From Entonaema liquescens (lineage: Eukaryota; Ascomycota; Sordariomycetes; Xylariales; Xylariaceae), in contig CADCSX010000006.1 of assembly GCA_902805475.1 (NCBI GenBank), positions 434,001 through 498,000 on the forward strand: a stretch of 64,000 nucleotides of DNA. The letters are read 5' to 3'. Each line of letters opens with the position of its first letter. Position 1 is the first letter of the stretch. A model generated the notes under the pieces. That model worked only from the letters and a program-made list of their open reading frames with translations. It had not been told where the DNA came from and did no database searches. Position numbers and translations under genes: made by a program. Shown piece by piece: positions 12,489 to 25,016 of this stretch.

Positions 12489-13327
12489 ATGGGTTCCGTA
12501 TACATCCCTCCGATCCGCCTCGCGATCCTCGAAGCCGACACCCCAGTTCCTGGAATCAAAGCTAAATACGGGTCGTACGGCGGGGTCTTCAAATACCTTT
12601 TCGAGAGGGCGTGTGCATCGTTAAACCCACCCCAACCCCTCTCTGCCATACTCGAGCTCTCGTCCCACGACATCGTGAACCACCCCGACTCGTACCCTGA
12701 CCCCGGGACGATCGACGCCATACTCATCAGCGGCTCTAAGTACTCCGCGTATGACAATGACGACTGGATCGTCCGTCTCACACAGTACACAAGGCGATGC
12801 CTCGAGGGCGGCCGTGTCCGTGTTATTGGTGTTTGCTTCGGTCACCAGATAGTCGGCCGTGCCCTCGGGGTCGAAGTCGGCAAGAATGTCCGTGGATGGG
12901 AGATCAGTGTCACTGAACACGAACTCACGGAAGAAGGAAAGAAGCTGTTTGGAATGCAGAAGCTGGTATGTATACCTTTCTTACTTCCATACACTACCCT
13001 GATCCCAGGTAGTCGGTTGCTTACCTATATGTATCACAGGCCATTCACCAGATGCACCGCGACCAAGTATTCTCAGTACCTCCGGGCGCCGTCCAACTGG
13101 CCCGTACCGACGTGTGCGACGTGCAGGCCATGTACATGCCGCAACGGTACATCACTGTGCAGGGCCATCCCGAGTTCACCGACGACATGGTGCGAGAGAT
13201 CCTTGAGATGCGCCGGTATGGAGGCATCCTGGGTCCAGATATATTCGAAGACGGTATGCGCCGTGTTAGTAATAAACACGATGGCGTCGCCGTTGCTAGG
13301 GCTTTCCTGCGCTTCCTCCGCCAGTAA
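12489..13327 (+). CDS. Class I glutamine amidotransferase-like protein
   Basis: The protein is a stand-alone GATase1-domain protein of the GMP-synthase-glutaminase-like type. This class hydrolyses glutamine or related gamma-glutamyl bonds. Exons are 12489..12965 and 13040..13327, joined in phase 0, giving 254 residues. The intron has a GTATGT donor and a CACAG acceptor. The catalytic nucleophile Cys116 is seen in GVCFGHQ, and the His202/Glu204 pair in GHPEF. All three triad residues are therefore present. The N-terminus IRLAILEADTPVPG and the LISGSKYSAYD loop match fungal members usually annotated as cytosolic class I glutamine amidotransferases. The in-frame ATG preceded by CACC fits a strong start. 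The true acceptor substrate is unknown. Confidence 0.88.
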
Positions 13328-14438
13328 GCGAATACCACGGCACTCCTAACAAGCAAGAGGTAGGACAAGAAGAAAGTAAAAGATGGGAGGGAGAATAGGA
13401 AAGTTATATAGGCATAGGCATCCTCGAACAGCGCTGCAAAAAGACGGGGGGCAGAAACGATCCGCGCGGATGTTGGTTACACAAAACCGGATTGTGCTTT
13501 ATTGACCGGTTATGGAGGCCAATCGGTTGGATGCCGGTGAATGGCAAGTCCTCAGGCAGCACGAAGTCTCATGATGCGATACGTACCTTTGATGCAGAAT
13601 GATGATGTATCTATTACGAACTCAATATCACTTTGAGTGTAATAGGGAATGGCTGTGTTGACTTTTATATCTGTTTCTCTTATGTGAGTCTGCAAGTCTT
13701 CTTATAAGACAATGTTGTCTCGGATCGAGTATGAATAGGTTTTGTCCATAAGATAAGACGGAAAAAGAAATAATAAAAAAGAAATATAAGAATCAGCATC
13801 ATTGCACAAGGGGCCAACGGAGAAGTGATAAATGAGTGAGACAACATCACGTGTTGAATTATTCTGCATCCAATAATCCTAACCATCCTTTTACTTTGAA
13901 GAATTTCAATTCCATGGTATGACTCCTCAATGCCCATGTTTAGACTACTCGGATAGGTAGCCCTCCCTCTCGTTGCATTGCCTGATGTAACTCAATGCTT
14001 ATTACATATGTGTGAACGCCGCCCAATGCTCTCCCTTGTTTTTTTAGTAATGCTCCCCGCCTCCCGTAACGCTTATTGAATATACGCAGTAAATATAATG
14101 TAATGTCAAGAGTAATTAGAAAGGAGGACCCTTTCCCAACCCCCCACGCCCCGTCTTCTCCAACCTACTTAAGTTAGTAGGTTAGGTTAATATGCATATA
14201 CCACAGTACCGTTGTGACCCCCCCCTTAAAAAATGAAATCCGAGCACCGTGCCATGCATATATGCAAATGAATCTTATCGTGACAGTCATTGCGCCCCGC
14301 GTAAAATGTAAAATGCTCCAGTTTGACCCGCATTAGGTAGTTTGCCGGTATAGTTGGCCCCCTTCGTTGTCCCAATACATATTGGGCGCCCTGGCCCTCA
14401 TATGTGTGTTTCGTGGTATTCGTAATTATTATTATGTT
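13328..14438. other. Intergenic between convergent genes
   Basis: This is the 3' region shared by the amidotransferase (+) and the receptor (-). It contains C-runs and poly-A tracts but no supported gene. A short open frame at 13680..13937 (-) is not recognisable. Confidence 0.55.
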
Positions 14439-16379
14439 TTAAGATCCAGCTTGTACTTGTATCCTGTATGATTGGGGGCGGCTCGTCTCAGGAGAATTGT
14501 CGTATTCTATGTCTAATACGTCCCACCACTCGCGAGGTGCCGGGTTCGACCGTGTCCAATGTACAGAAGGCCTTCCAGCGGCCGCCGCGGCTTCGGTGCT
14601 CATATTTTCGAGATTCTCCTCTTGTTCGCGGCGTACGCGTGCCATCTGTGCGTCTACGAATCGTTCCTCCCGCGTACGACCCATACCCCTTTGCCGCCGC
14701 CGTGAGGGTTTACGTATCCGTAGCCGCGATGCCAAACCTCCCCAGAATCCACCATGCAGATGCAACCACGGCTTCTCCCAAGCACTGAAGAAACAGCAGT
14801 CAACAGCAGCGCCAATACACAGGCTCGCAATGCTAACAACCTGCAATGCCACGGGTTCCGACTTCTCCCCTGGTGCGGTATAGCTGCCGTCATATCGTAA
14901 GACATGTGACACGAATGGTGCGATCCACGTTAGTATATAAATCGCCGGGTAGACGAATAGGAGGCGGAGTTGTCGCTGCTGTTTCTCGCGTGACCGCCGC
15001 ATCGCTTCTTCGGTTTCTTGCCGGGGTAAATACACAGAACTAGACGATGTACTTTGCCTTGAACAATTCGCTCGCGGAGGCCCACGTCGCAGGGTACTAG
15101 CCACATTAGAGACGGAGCCTGTTAAACTGTTGGAACCAAATGACATCCATCGAGAATGATGGTGGGTGGATTCCGAGGTTTTTGGTGGATTATAATGGGC
15201 AGACTCGAGAGGGCGGATGGGGATTGTTGCTTCAGCACGTGGTGATGAAGCAGCAGGACTGGCAAATGATGCATGGCTGCTGCGCCTCGCCCGCGGATCG
15301 AAATACCCGTCGATAGCACATTCTGAGGGGTTCCATCTAATTGGAGCTCGTAGAGAATGCTCGGGTCGTCGCAGAGAAATGGGAGTGGCTCCGCCAAAAT
15401 TGAGACTGCTAAGAGTCGAAGAAACAGAGCGTTGGTGATCACTGGGATCTTCTTCTTTTGCTAGGCTATCTCGTGCCGAATCTAGCAATCCGTAGTCAGT
15501 GAAAGGCGGTGTGGGTGGGACATCCCCACTGTTGTCACGGCGGTGATCGCGCTTATGATTCTGGTTAGGATCGCCGCCATGTACCGTGCTGGCACGTCTT
15601 TGGTCTTTGCTGAAACGTCGGAATCGAAAGGCGACGTAGATGTAAAGAAAGGTATAGGTAACCACGATGATGCCAACAATGATATATCGTGGAATCCAAC
15701 TGAGCGCACTAAGATACCAAGTAGGATGGGCGGGAAGATAGCATTGGGGACCGTTGTCTTCGAAACGACCGCCCGTAATTGGTACCACTGCTGCTAGTAT
15801 GATGGGAACAATGGCCCAACAAATATACGCTATTCGTCTATACGGATATAAACCAGCTGCGCCACTAGAATTCCGGGGCCTTAGAATGAACAAGGCCGTA
15901 TGAACCGCGATCAAGAGCACAGCAATATCCGAGGCTTCGACGCTCATAGTAAGGAGAAAGCCTAGGACTTGGCATGAGGTCGACCCCGAGTCGATCGGCT
16001 TCCTAGCGAAAAAAGCAAGCGGGCAGACCACCAGCCAGAGTGCCTTGGTCATGTCGCTCTGAATTAAGAGCATAATCAAGCTACATGATTGTAAGTTTAC
16101 CAAAAATTGCCTCTCGTAGAAAAGAAAGAGAAAAAGTTGCCAAATTTAGTTGACTTACTCATGGCGGAAGCTCCTCCTCATCCTAACAAACCAGTAAAAA
16201 GCACATAGAGCTGCAAGTACACTGATGGAAGCTGTAGTGAGCGAAATCGACATAAGAGCCACGGTTTCCGGGTCGTTGAAGTCTGAATATCGAGTGGGGT
16301 TGCGTTTCGTGATGATAGCATAGGATGCGAGGGATTCTGTAAGGGATGCTGTGCCCGGTGGCCATGCTACGGGAGCCAT
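14439..16379 (-). CDS. Git3/GPR1-class G protein-coupled receptor
   Basis: The protein is a seven-transmembrane receptor, probably sensing a nutrient and signalling through a Gpa2-type G-alpha to cAMP/PKA. Exons are 16159..16379 and 14439..16080, giving 620 residues. The 78-nt intron (GTAAGT donor, CATGTAG acceptor) joins FRH to DLIMLLIQSDMTKALW, the TM2 block typical of the fungal Git3 family. The short N-terminus is followed by TM1. TM3-TM5 lie in the first 250 residues of exon 2. A long Ser/Arg-rich third cytoplasmic loop of about 200 residues precedes TM6 (LLFVYPAIYILTWIAPFVSH) and TM7 (SLCIGAAVDCCFFSAWEKPW). The C-tail ends with the REWWDVLD motif seen in fungal relatives. The start is the only ATG after the upstream stop. 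The ligand is not deducible. Confidence 0.85.
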
Positions 16380-16962
16380 CTTTGCTGAGGTGGCCAAAAC
16401 GGAGGCTCGGGGTGCAATTGAAGCAAGAGATAGTCTGTCATGCTTCCAACAGGTTGCTCAGTTCGGTCAAATCTCGAGTCTCATATTTGCTGGTAGTCGT
16501 TGTGAGGTAGAAAATAGTGAGCAGATGGAATCGGAGGCCGCCGAGGTGTAAAGGTTTGCGAGAGACAACAACGTGAAAGCTAATATGAATGAGACTCTTG
16601 ACGGAACGTATAAGCAAAACAGCAAGTTGCTTTTTCTATGCCTAAGAATTGGTCCAATATGTCAGAATGTCAAAATTGCCAAAACTTCCCGAGTCGATCG
16701 GTTAGGAAAGAGAAAAGAGAAATATTTAGAAAGAAGACAAAGTAAGAGTAAAGGTGAATAAAAATTCACATCCACTCCACGAAGAAGCGCCGGGCTGTGG
16801 GAAAGCATATCCCCTAAGATGCAAGTCATGCATAGCGTGCTCGGGAAGCCAACCCGGACTTAGAGCATCATATTGCCCATATTACAACGTTTAAAAGAGG
16901 TAAAATATGCCAATAATTGCTTCTGTATCCGGTAATGCGGTGGCAATCACAAGCCCACGCCA

Positions 16963-17006
16963 GTATAAGAGCGGTATAAGAGTGGTATGAGAGCGGTATG
17001 AGAGCT
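16963..17006. repeat. Tandem repeat, four 11-bp units
   Basis: Four consecutive units read GTATAAGAGCG, GTATAAGAGTG, GTATGAGAGCG and GTATGAGAGCT, differing only by transitions. Confidence 0.8.
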
Positions 17007-17094
17007 AAAACGTAGGAATGCAGTAATTGACTAAAGCAAATGCTGGTCCAAGCTGTGCGTACCTGAATAAGGGTAAGGTTTTTTGAGGTAGGGT

Positions 17095-17132
17095 ATAAAG
17101 CTACAAGGACATAAAGCTACAAGGACATAAAG
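17095..17132. repeat. Tandem repeat, 16-bp unit
   Basis: The unit ATAAAGCTACAAGGAC is present twice exactly, plus a partial third copy. Confidence 0.8.
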
Positions 17133-17709
17133 GGGAGGATGTAGCCAAGAAGGGGGAGGTGTGTAGAAGAGGTGTAAGTAACAAGTCAAAGAAAATATAA
17201 AGGGATATACCATAAATTAGCGTTGGCGGTCTATTTTTTCTCGTGGCGGTGAGGGTAAAGAGAAATAAGAACGTTGGGAATATGAAGAAGCAGAATGCGT
17301 ATGTCATATCATGCCATGTATGTATGTATGAATGTATGTAGGTCTATAACGTTACATGTAAGTACAATAATTTACAACAATTATTGGATCTACATGTAGA
17401 CCTTACCTAGGTACATTTACATGTATAACAAGAATATTTTTTATGTACGAAGTATGTATATTTTTAAAAATGGATGGTCGGTGCTGCAATCCGTACTCTT
17501 TTGCGTAAACGTGCGTAGTTGTGCGTAGCTGTGCGCAGTTATCGGTGTAAGGGTCTAGTAATCCCGTTAAAGGGCTTAACCTTTAAGGTATTACACATTC
17601 CCTGTTCCCCCCAATAGGATCGCCAGCCCTAAAACCTTGACCAAGTGATGTAGAGATGTTAATTTTACTATGCGCATAACGCATTATACCGTATAATGAC
17701 ACATAATGG

Positions 17710-17731
17710 CGCATAATAAATTTATTATGCG
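17710..17731. repeat. 22-bp palindrome with two RIP-converted copies
   Basis: A perfect palindrome with half-site CGCATAATAAA lies here. The same palindrome with every CpA/TpG changed to TpA (half-site CGTATAATAAA) is found at 18291..18312 and 18329..18350. The pair shows the C-to-T direction of change directly. Confidence 0.8.
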
Positions 17732-19715
17732 TATAACGGAATGGGACCCTCGATTATCCGGCGCGTTAATATAAAAATAAAGTTAATTTATTATTAAAAT
17801 ATCATATTTAAAATTTTTTAAAATTACATATATACAAATTTAATAAAATTAAAATTATAATTACGAGTTTTATACGTAAAATAACGCGTTAAATTTATAA
17901 ATATACGAATTAATAAATTTATTATTTAAAATAATAAACGAAATAATAAACGGCGATTCGAATTTTTATTAATTTAAATACGTTTAATATAAAATATAAT
18001 TAATTAAATAATAACATAAATTAAATAAATTTAATTTAATATATAATTTTTTTTTATAATATTTATAAATAATTCGTTTTTATATTAAAAAATTTTAATT
18101 AATAAAAGTAAATTAATTAAACGTAATATTATTTTTAAAAAATATTTTAATTAAATTTAAAAATGTTTTAAATTAAAATAAATATTATTATTATTATTAT
18201 ACGATATACGAAGAAATTTTCGTTAAATTATACGTATTATACGTAAATTATATAACATTATACGTATAATAACGTATAATAATATTATATCGTATAATAA
18301 ATTTATTATACGTATAATGATATTATATCGTATAATAAATTTATTATACGTATAATAAACATGTTTAAATAATGAAATTTTAATAACGTTGTAATTCGTA
18401 ACGGAATATTTGTAAAAATACCATTTATTAATTTTTAACGTTTTATTTTTTTTATAATATCCCGTAACATTTTATAACGTTTTTTAAACGAAAATTTTTT
18501 TTATAAAATAATAATAATTTTTTTATTTTCGTTATAATTTTAACCACGTAATAAAAAAAATAAAAAAATAAAATAAAATAAATAAATAAATTCATTTCGG
18601 TACATGTAATTTAAATTTAATGACCGTCGTTTCGGGATAAATTTTAAATTTATTAATTTTTATAAAATATAAATTCGTTTTTTTTTTTTTTTTTTTTTTT
18701 TAGATATATTTATTATTTTTTTAATTAATTACCGTGATATTATTTTATATTTTTATATTTTATATTTTTATTTAAAATAAAAAATAAATAAAATATATAA
18801 TATATATTATTTATTTTTTATTAAAATTAAATTTCGTATTAATCATTTTATTTATCCGAATTATTAATAATTATTAATAATTTAATTATAACGGTTATTT
18901 TCACCGTTTTTATATTTTCGTTAAATTAAACGGAAATAACCGTCGGTTTTTTTTTATATTATAATATTAAATTAAAATTTAACGAATAAAATAAATATTT
19001 ATAAAACAAATTAAATAAAACATTATATTATTTTTATATTAAATTATTTAAAAGTTTTATATAAATATATCGAAAAATTTAAAATTATATTTTTTTATTT
19101 TATTTATTATATTAAAAATTTTTTCGAAAATAAAAATATTAAAATAATTTTTAAATAATAATAAATTTAAATATATAATTATATTATTTTTAATATATTT
19201 AAATTTATTAAAATTTCGATATATAAAAACGTAAATACGTTAAATTGAAATTAATATATAAAATATTAATATAAACCGTAATATTTAATTTATTTTTTTA
19301 ATTTACTTTTATTATTATAATAAAATATATAAATTAATTTAATTACATTTTTACTTATTATTTTAACTTTTAACCCGATTAAATAAACGTTTAAATAATT
19401 AAAATTTAAATAAAATTTCTATAATAAAATAAATTTTAAAATTTTAAAACGTTATAAATTTATTTAATTATAAATTATAATATCCATTAAATACGTTATA
19501 ATTATAACGCGTGTTACTTATTAAATTTTATATATTTTATTTAATTAATTTTTAATTAATTAAAAATTAATTATTATTTTATTATTTTTAAATATTTTAA
19601 AATTTAAAATATTTTAATTAATTTTTAATCGATTAATAATCAATTTTAAATTAATTAATAATTGATTTTTTAATAAATATAATATTTAAATTTTAACAAT
19701 TTTAAACAAAAATTA
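17710..19715. repeat. RIP-mutated AT-rich block 1
   Basis: About 2 kb is almost only A and T, with rare C or G mostly in CpG or ACGT contexts. It has no meaningful open frame. Base composition changes sharply at both edges. This is the signature of repeat-induced point mutation, where C becomes T, mainly in CpA, on both strands of repeated DNA. The source element is not recognisable. At the left edge, less mutated sequence includes CCTCGATTATCCGGCG (about 17748-17763), which resembles the terminal repeat of pogo/Fot1-type transposons. No matching right-hand copy was found. Confidence 0.8.
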
Positions 19716-21949
19716 ATGTATAAAAATATGATTTTATATGAAAGTTATGTTAGTGAAATAATAGGGAAGAAGCTTAACCCAATGTGCGCTAGTAGAGGCG
19801 CCTTGCCATTTCGGGTTAAAGGTTGGGATGATGCGCCAAGATATAGTTGGGTTGACCTGCCTCCAGCCATAGTAAGTTCAATGCAGCGCTTGATCCCGAA
19901 GGCGGAGCCCCCGAGTCGTCATGTTATCCACAAATGCCTTGGAGGCTAGGTCTAAACCACATGCCAACTGACAAGTTCAGGACAAGTTCAGGACAAGTTC
20001 AGGTGTAATCGAATCAATATCAGGATTGGGGTTGTACTATCTCAATAAAGCTCCCAATCTGATTCGTACGAGGATTCTCACATCTCCGAAATGGTGCGTG
20101 GCACAAACCCCATTAGAAACCCGAGACAATCAACATTGATTTATTGTAACGTACGTAACTCCTTATTTGGTATATTTTGCATCTTTTATTCCTCGAGCAC
20201 CTAAGCTAGGTTGAATCTAACATTGTCCTTTCCCAAAAGTATTTAACAGTTTCGACTACGAACCTGCGGGATCGTCTCGTCTTATCCAATATCCAATAAG
20301 AGCAACAATATTCGAGAATGCCTCACAATAACGTGTCTCGGGTAAGACACATCGTTCCTTCTTTGTCCACTTCACCGAAGACGCCAACTTGTTAAGTCGT
20401 AGTAATATGATGAGTGGATATTAGAAACGAAGGATTCGTGTTGGCGCCTTTCCTTGCGCCGATGAGTACCTAACTCTTAGACCAATAACAGAATGAAAAC
20501 GACAAAAGCCAAAATCACAACATGAATGTTTTAAGATGGAAAAGTCTTAGCGTCATGATAGGCTCTAAAGACTCTTCTTCATAATTGGTAACATCTTCGG
20601 CTATCACACCCAATCATTTACGAGAAGTCGTTAGCGAGCGGCTATAAAAGTACTTCCCTCAAAGGACATTCGCATTCAGCTAATCCCCCCAACACATTAG
20701 CGCGTTGTTCCACCAAGGATCATGGATTAGTTGCGAGTTTAATCGTGTATCGAATCAGAATCGCCGTCTTTGTTGTTGGCTCCGCCCTTGCGTGCTGTGC
20801 CGGTCTTGGGTTAACCCCAAGCCTACACGGCAGTAAAAGGATGACGAAAAGAATGCCGTAACCCAGCTCCTTACCAGATCCGACCGAACGGCTATCTGAT
20901 GTTGTCGCGGCAGTGAGTCTTGGCGGCATGATCGGACCATTTTCCCAAGATGCCGTACCTAGGATATGGGCTAAAAACAACAACATAGGCATAAATTGAT
21001 CTAGGATTGATACCTTACTAAAAACACACTATAAAATTCCTACGAATGAGGCCTTCCTCATCCTTAAGCAGGCAACGCACAATATTCGATATAGGATAGC
21101 TGTTACTCAGTATGTGTTGGGAGGTATGAGGCCAGTCTCTACCAACTGCCCAGGACCGAAGTAATCTACAACTACATAATGAGATGGGGTATTAGGGCTT
21201 ATCGTGCAGCATGTAGTTGCCTACTTCCAAAGTAATTTGGCTCATGGCTCTGTTGAAAATAACCAGTAAGTTTCATTGACCCGAGAGTAGACCCAGAGGC
21301 GTATTGCCTATGCCAGTGTTTCCTGGCCAGGTTACACAAATATCCTATCAAGAATAGTTTTAGACTGCCATGCATCATACTTAAACCTTTGTGCTTTATT
21401 ATAGACTATTTCTATGGGGACTGTCTATCTGACACTCCGGGATATGAGGGATCTTTGCGGCTATACTACGGTTAGTGTAAGATTTGAAGCTGTCAAACAA
21501 CTCGCCAATATTTACCTAGTTATTGATACCCATCTCTCTAAAATAAGACATGCGACTAATTTAGGATACATTAGGAAAATGCCGTTGTGGATAGAATCAG
21601 CAGCATCACTCGTGATAGAAACCCCAAGCCTCAAGTTATTAATATACTCAACGCCCCCAGAACATGCTGAAATACGAAGTGACGAGAACCCTAGTGAAAC
21701 TGAACCTTTTCCATTCGATCATAATACACATTTTGGTAGTTATTATAGTTCCGGTAAGCAAGGACTACCTCACTAAAGATTCCAGACTTTTTCAATGTTG
21801 GCTAGTCAACGAATCTCTGGAAAGGCATCCCCACGAATCATGATCATGAGCTAGTGATTTCCTCGTATTAACTTCCTCTATCCACTCACACAATTTCTAC
21901 GAAACGGTTCCTGTCTTCCAAGTGCTAAGCGAAATAAACCATAAAAGAT
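19716..21949. other. Non-AT island, no gene supported
   Basis: This normal-composition stretch between the first AT block and the HET gene has no gene I can support. Unrecognised open frames exist at 20720..20992 (-), which has one hydrophobic segment, and at 21414..21776 (+, about 120 codons). Neither shows family resemblance. Confidence 0.5.
19970..20002. repeat. Tandem repeat, three 11-bp units
   Basis: Three exact copies of GACAAGTTCAG lie head to tail. Confidence 0.85.
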
Positions 21950-23298
21950 TTAGACAAGTATTATCTCCTCTAGTTCATCACTATGTGGATATACGTCACT
22001 CTTCATAGCTCCTTCACAGTAAGCCGGAGCTATAATTCTGTACTCGTTAGGCTCTGATTGTGGTCGAAGGACAAGCGGATTGAGCGATCTCAGAAGAACT
22101 AAGGCATCGCCAACTTGACAAGTATGATGCGCTGTACCGCAGAAGCCTGTGTCAAGAGTGAAGACTATCCAGTTTTCCCGAGGCCTGCGCTTCTCCATAA
22201 TAGCCTTAACGGTGGTTTCTAATTATCCTTGTAATTAGTTAAGGACAACTTTATAGGGCATCAGTATGGGATCTTACCGTCTTCTGGAGGAGGTGTGTCG
22301 TCACCACGTAAACACCAGTGGTACAGAGCGCCTAGCTTGCTACTCGGCACGTTGGCGTGGTAAGGGCGAAGTAGCGTCTGCCTAACGAGTCTTGGGCCTT
22401 TTCCTGAGCATTTAGTAAGACTGCTGATTGAATGGCGCCAGTCAAGGCATGCCGAGACAACCTCCCGATATGCTTGAGTTTGGCCGAGTCCTTCGTCCAA
22501 AACCAAAGGACAACGAATTCTCCTATCTATTTCCCCAATGGCCTTCCCCATCACGCCCAGCCTGCCATCGCGGGTATTATCAGTGAGTATAGGAGTAGTG
22601 GAATCATGCTCTGCATCGAAGTCCGCTATTTTCCAAATCAACATGGAGCCGTTTCGGCCCGGCGTTAGCCAATTGGGGACCCACGAGGGGAATCCGGAGC
22701 TTATGTCCGGAGGTAGTGTGATTGTGATGATACTTAGATTCTGACGGCTTCTGATGTAAGCTAACGTTGCCTCTTGAAATTCTTTTATTACATCCTTTCT
22801 GTAGTCAGGGCTCGGCAATTGGACACCCATAGCCTGGAATACTGAATACAGAGAGTATACCCTGTCGTGTGCAATAGTTGCCTTCATGTTCCGGATTTCA
22901 GAGAGTAGCTCTAGTTCGAATCTTACTTGCCCGCCTCCTTCGAAACGGGACTGTGGGATAGCTTGGAGACTCGAACCGCGCAGTGACAAGTACAACCTCC
23001 AGCGAGGAAGGATTAGGTCATTCGACGAACCGGTCGGTCCTCGAAGTTTAGGCTCGGCCAAGTACGCTCCACAGAATGCTTCCCAATCTACACTTGACTT
23101 GCCACATATGATCACGCACTTTCGACCAAACGCAGCCTCTTGTATCGTCCAGACCCTCTCAAACCATGGGTTCTTGAGGATAGCTGCCATAGACTCTAGT
23201 AATTGTGAGCGCTTGCGTCTAATCAGAACCCCTGTTATCAAGACAATAAGCTCTATTTTATCGTACCTAAGGCACTAATGTAAACTTACCATAACCAA
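21950..23298 (-). pseudogene. HET-domain protein, C-terminal part (gene split by transposon)
   Basis: This is the downstream part of a heterokaryon-incompatibility (HET) domain gene. HET proteins trigger cell death when genetically different hyphae fuse. The coding frame enters at 23298 beside the transposon. It passes a TAG at 23284..23286, then stays open with AILKNPWFERVWTIQEAAFG, the closing motif of the HET domain. An intron 22219..22277 (GTAAGA donor, CTAACTAAT branch, TTAG acceptor) joins EDG to ETTVKAIMEKRRP. The last exon 21950..22218 holds the usual C-terminal block FCGTAHHTCQVGD-ALVLLRS and ends at a natural stop. The N-terminal part is at 34553..35101, with the frame preserved across the insertion. 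An alternative reading has a GTAAGT intron starting at 23289, but splicing it would shift the frame. Confidence 0.85.
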
Positions 23299-23300
23299 TA

Positions 23301-23452
23301 ACGTTAAAAAGTTAGGTAAAATTTAATAAAAGGTTAACCCATCCACTTTTCCACGTGAGGATAAGCCCCGGATAACCACTTATATTAATTTATATAAATA
23401 TTTATTTAAATTTTAACATATTATAAAAATTAACTCGGTTACATTATTATTT
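23301..23452 (+). repeat. Left terminal inverted repeat of the HET-gene transposon
   Basis: It aligns without gaps to the reverse complement of 34401..34552. Every difference I see is a transition. This copy is the more heavily converted in its inner half, where it reads almost all A and T. Confidence 0.85.
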
Positions 23453-24803
23453 TAAAATATTATTTTTTTATTTTAAAATTATTATTATTATTTAATTTAA
23501 TAATATTTATTTATTTTAATATAATTTAATATAAATTTAATAATATATTTTTAATATAATTTAAATTAATAATTTTTTTTTAAATTTAATGAAATTATAT
23601 TATTTATTAAAACATTATTATAATATATATAATTTTTTATTAATTTAACATTTTTAATTTTAAATTATATAAATTCGTTTATAAAATTTTTAATTAAAAA
23701 AAAACTTTTCGCGATTAAAATTTTTTATTATAATACGATTTATAATTATTTTTTAATTCGTATAATAAAATTTATAATATTTATTTCGAATTTATTTATT
23801 AATAAAATTTTTATATATATATTAAATATAATATATATGTTAAAATATAAAAAAATAATTTCGATTTAAATAATAAATTCGTTTATTATTAATTTATATA
23901 TAATTGCGTTAATAAATTTATAAAATAAAATTACGGTAATAAATAACGCGTTTTATGTAAATACGATTATTAATATAAAATTATTATATTATATTAAAAA
24001 TAATAAAATATATAAATTATTAAAATATAAAAAATTATTTATAATTATAAATTATAAATTAACGAAGTTAACATTAATTATTAATAAAAATAACGAAATA
24101 ATAACGATTTTAAAACCGTTATATTATAATTATTAAAAATTAAATTTTTAATTAATTATTAAATTATTAAATATTTATTTAAAAATAATTTTAAATTCGA
24201 ATAATTAAATTTTTATATCGTTTTTAATTTTAAAGTTAATTTTAACAACTTTTTTAACATTTATAAAACTAACAATTTATTATTTATAAAAATCTATAAA
24301 TAAAATATTATAATTATAAAAAAAAATTATTAATATTTAATTATTAATTAAAAAATTAAAACGTTATTAAAAAATTTATAATATTAAATTTTATATTAAT
24401 AAAAATTTAATAATTAAACAAGTAATTTATTTATTTTAAATTTTTAAATAATGTTTAAATATATAATTATATAATTTTAAAATTTTATTATTTAATAATA
24501 TATATAAAATATTTAAATAATTTTAAATTTATTTAATTTATTATATTATATATTAATTTTTTTATTAAATTAATTAATTTAATATATTTTTATTAAATAT
24601 AATAAAAATTATATTATTATATATAAATTTTTACGTGGTTTTTAATTTTATTTTAAAAAAATTTAAAATTAATTTTATATAATAATTAAATTATTTTAAT
24701 AAATTATAAAAAAACTATTAAATATAAATATTTATTATAATATTAAATAATTTTTTAAAAATATTTAAAAAAGTTATAAATAAAGTTTTTATAACGTTGT
24801 AAT

Positions 24804-25016
24804 TAATAATTAAATAACAATTATACGTATTATTACGTAATATATATTTAACATAAGAAAATATTTATATATTTTAAATTATATAAAAAACACGTTTTTT
24901 CCGTTTTTTAATAATAAATAGTTTTTTTTTTAAACATCATTAATATATTAATTTTAATTTATTTATTTATTTATTATTATTTTATTATTATTTTTTTATG
25001 TATGTATTTATTAATA
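24804..25016. repeat. Left LTR
   Basis: It matches 30755..30968 at most positions. The differences are mainly C/T and G/A, as RIP would leave. Confidence 0.72.

Larger units (their letters stand above)
16380..17709. other. Intergenic, with short tandem repeats
   Basis: This is the upstream region of the receptor gene. It holds two small tandem arrays (16963..17006 and 17095..17132) and tracts of GTATGTATG-type simple sequence near 17318-17342. No gene is supported. Confidence 0.55.

Noticed and set aside
20720..20992. 90-codon frame with one hydrophobic segment
   Set aside because: No family resemblance and two overlapping frames on the same strand; support too weak.
23233..23289. Intron GTAAGT...AACAG in the split HET gene
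   Set aside because: Splicing there would shift the frame into a TGA, while the unspliced frame is continuous apart from one RIP-explainable TAG.
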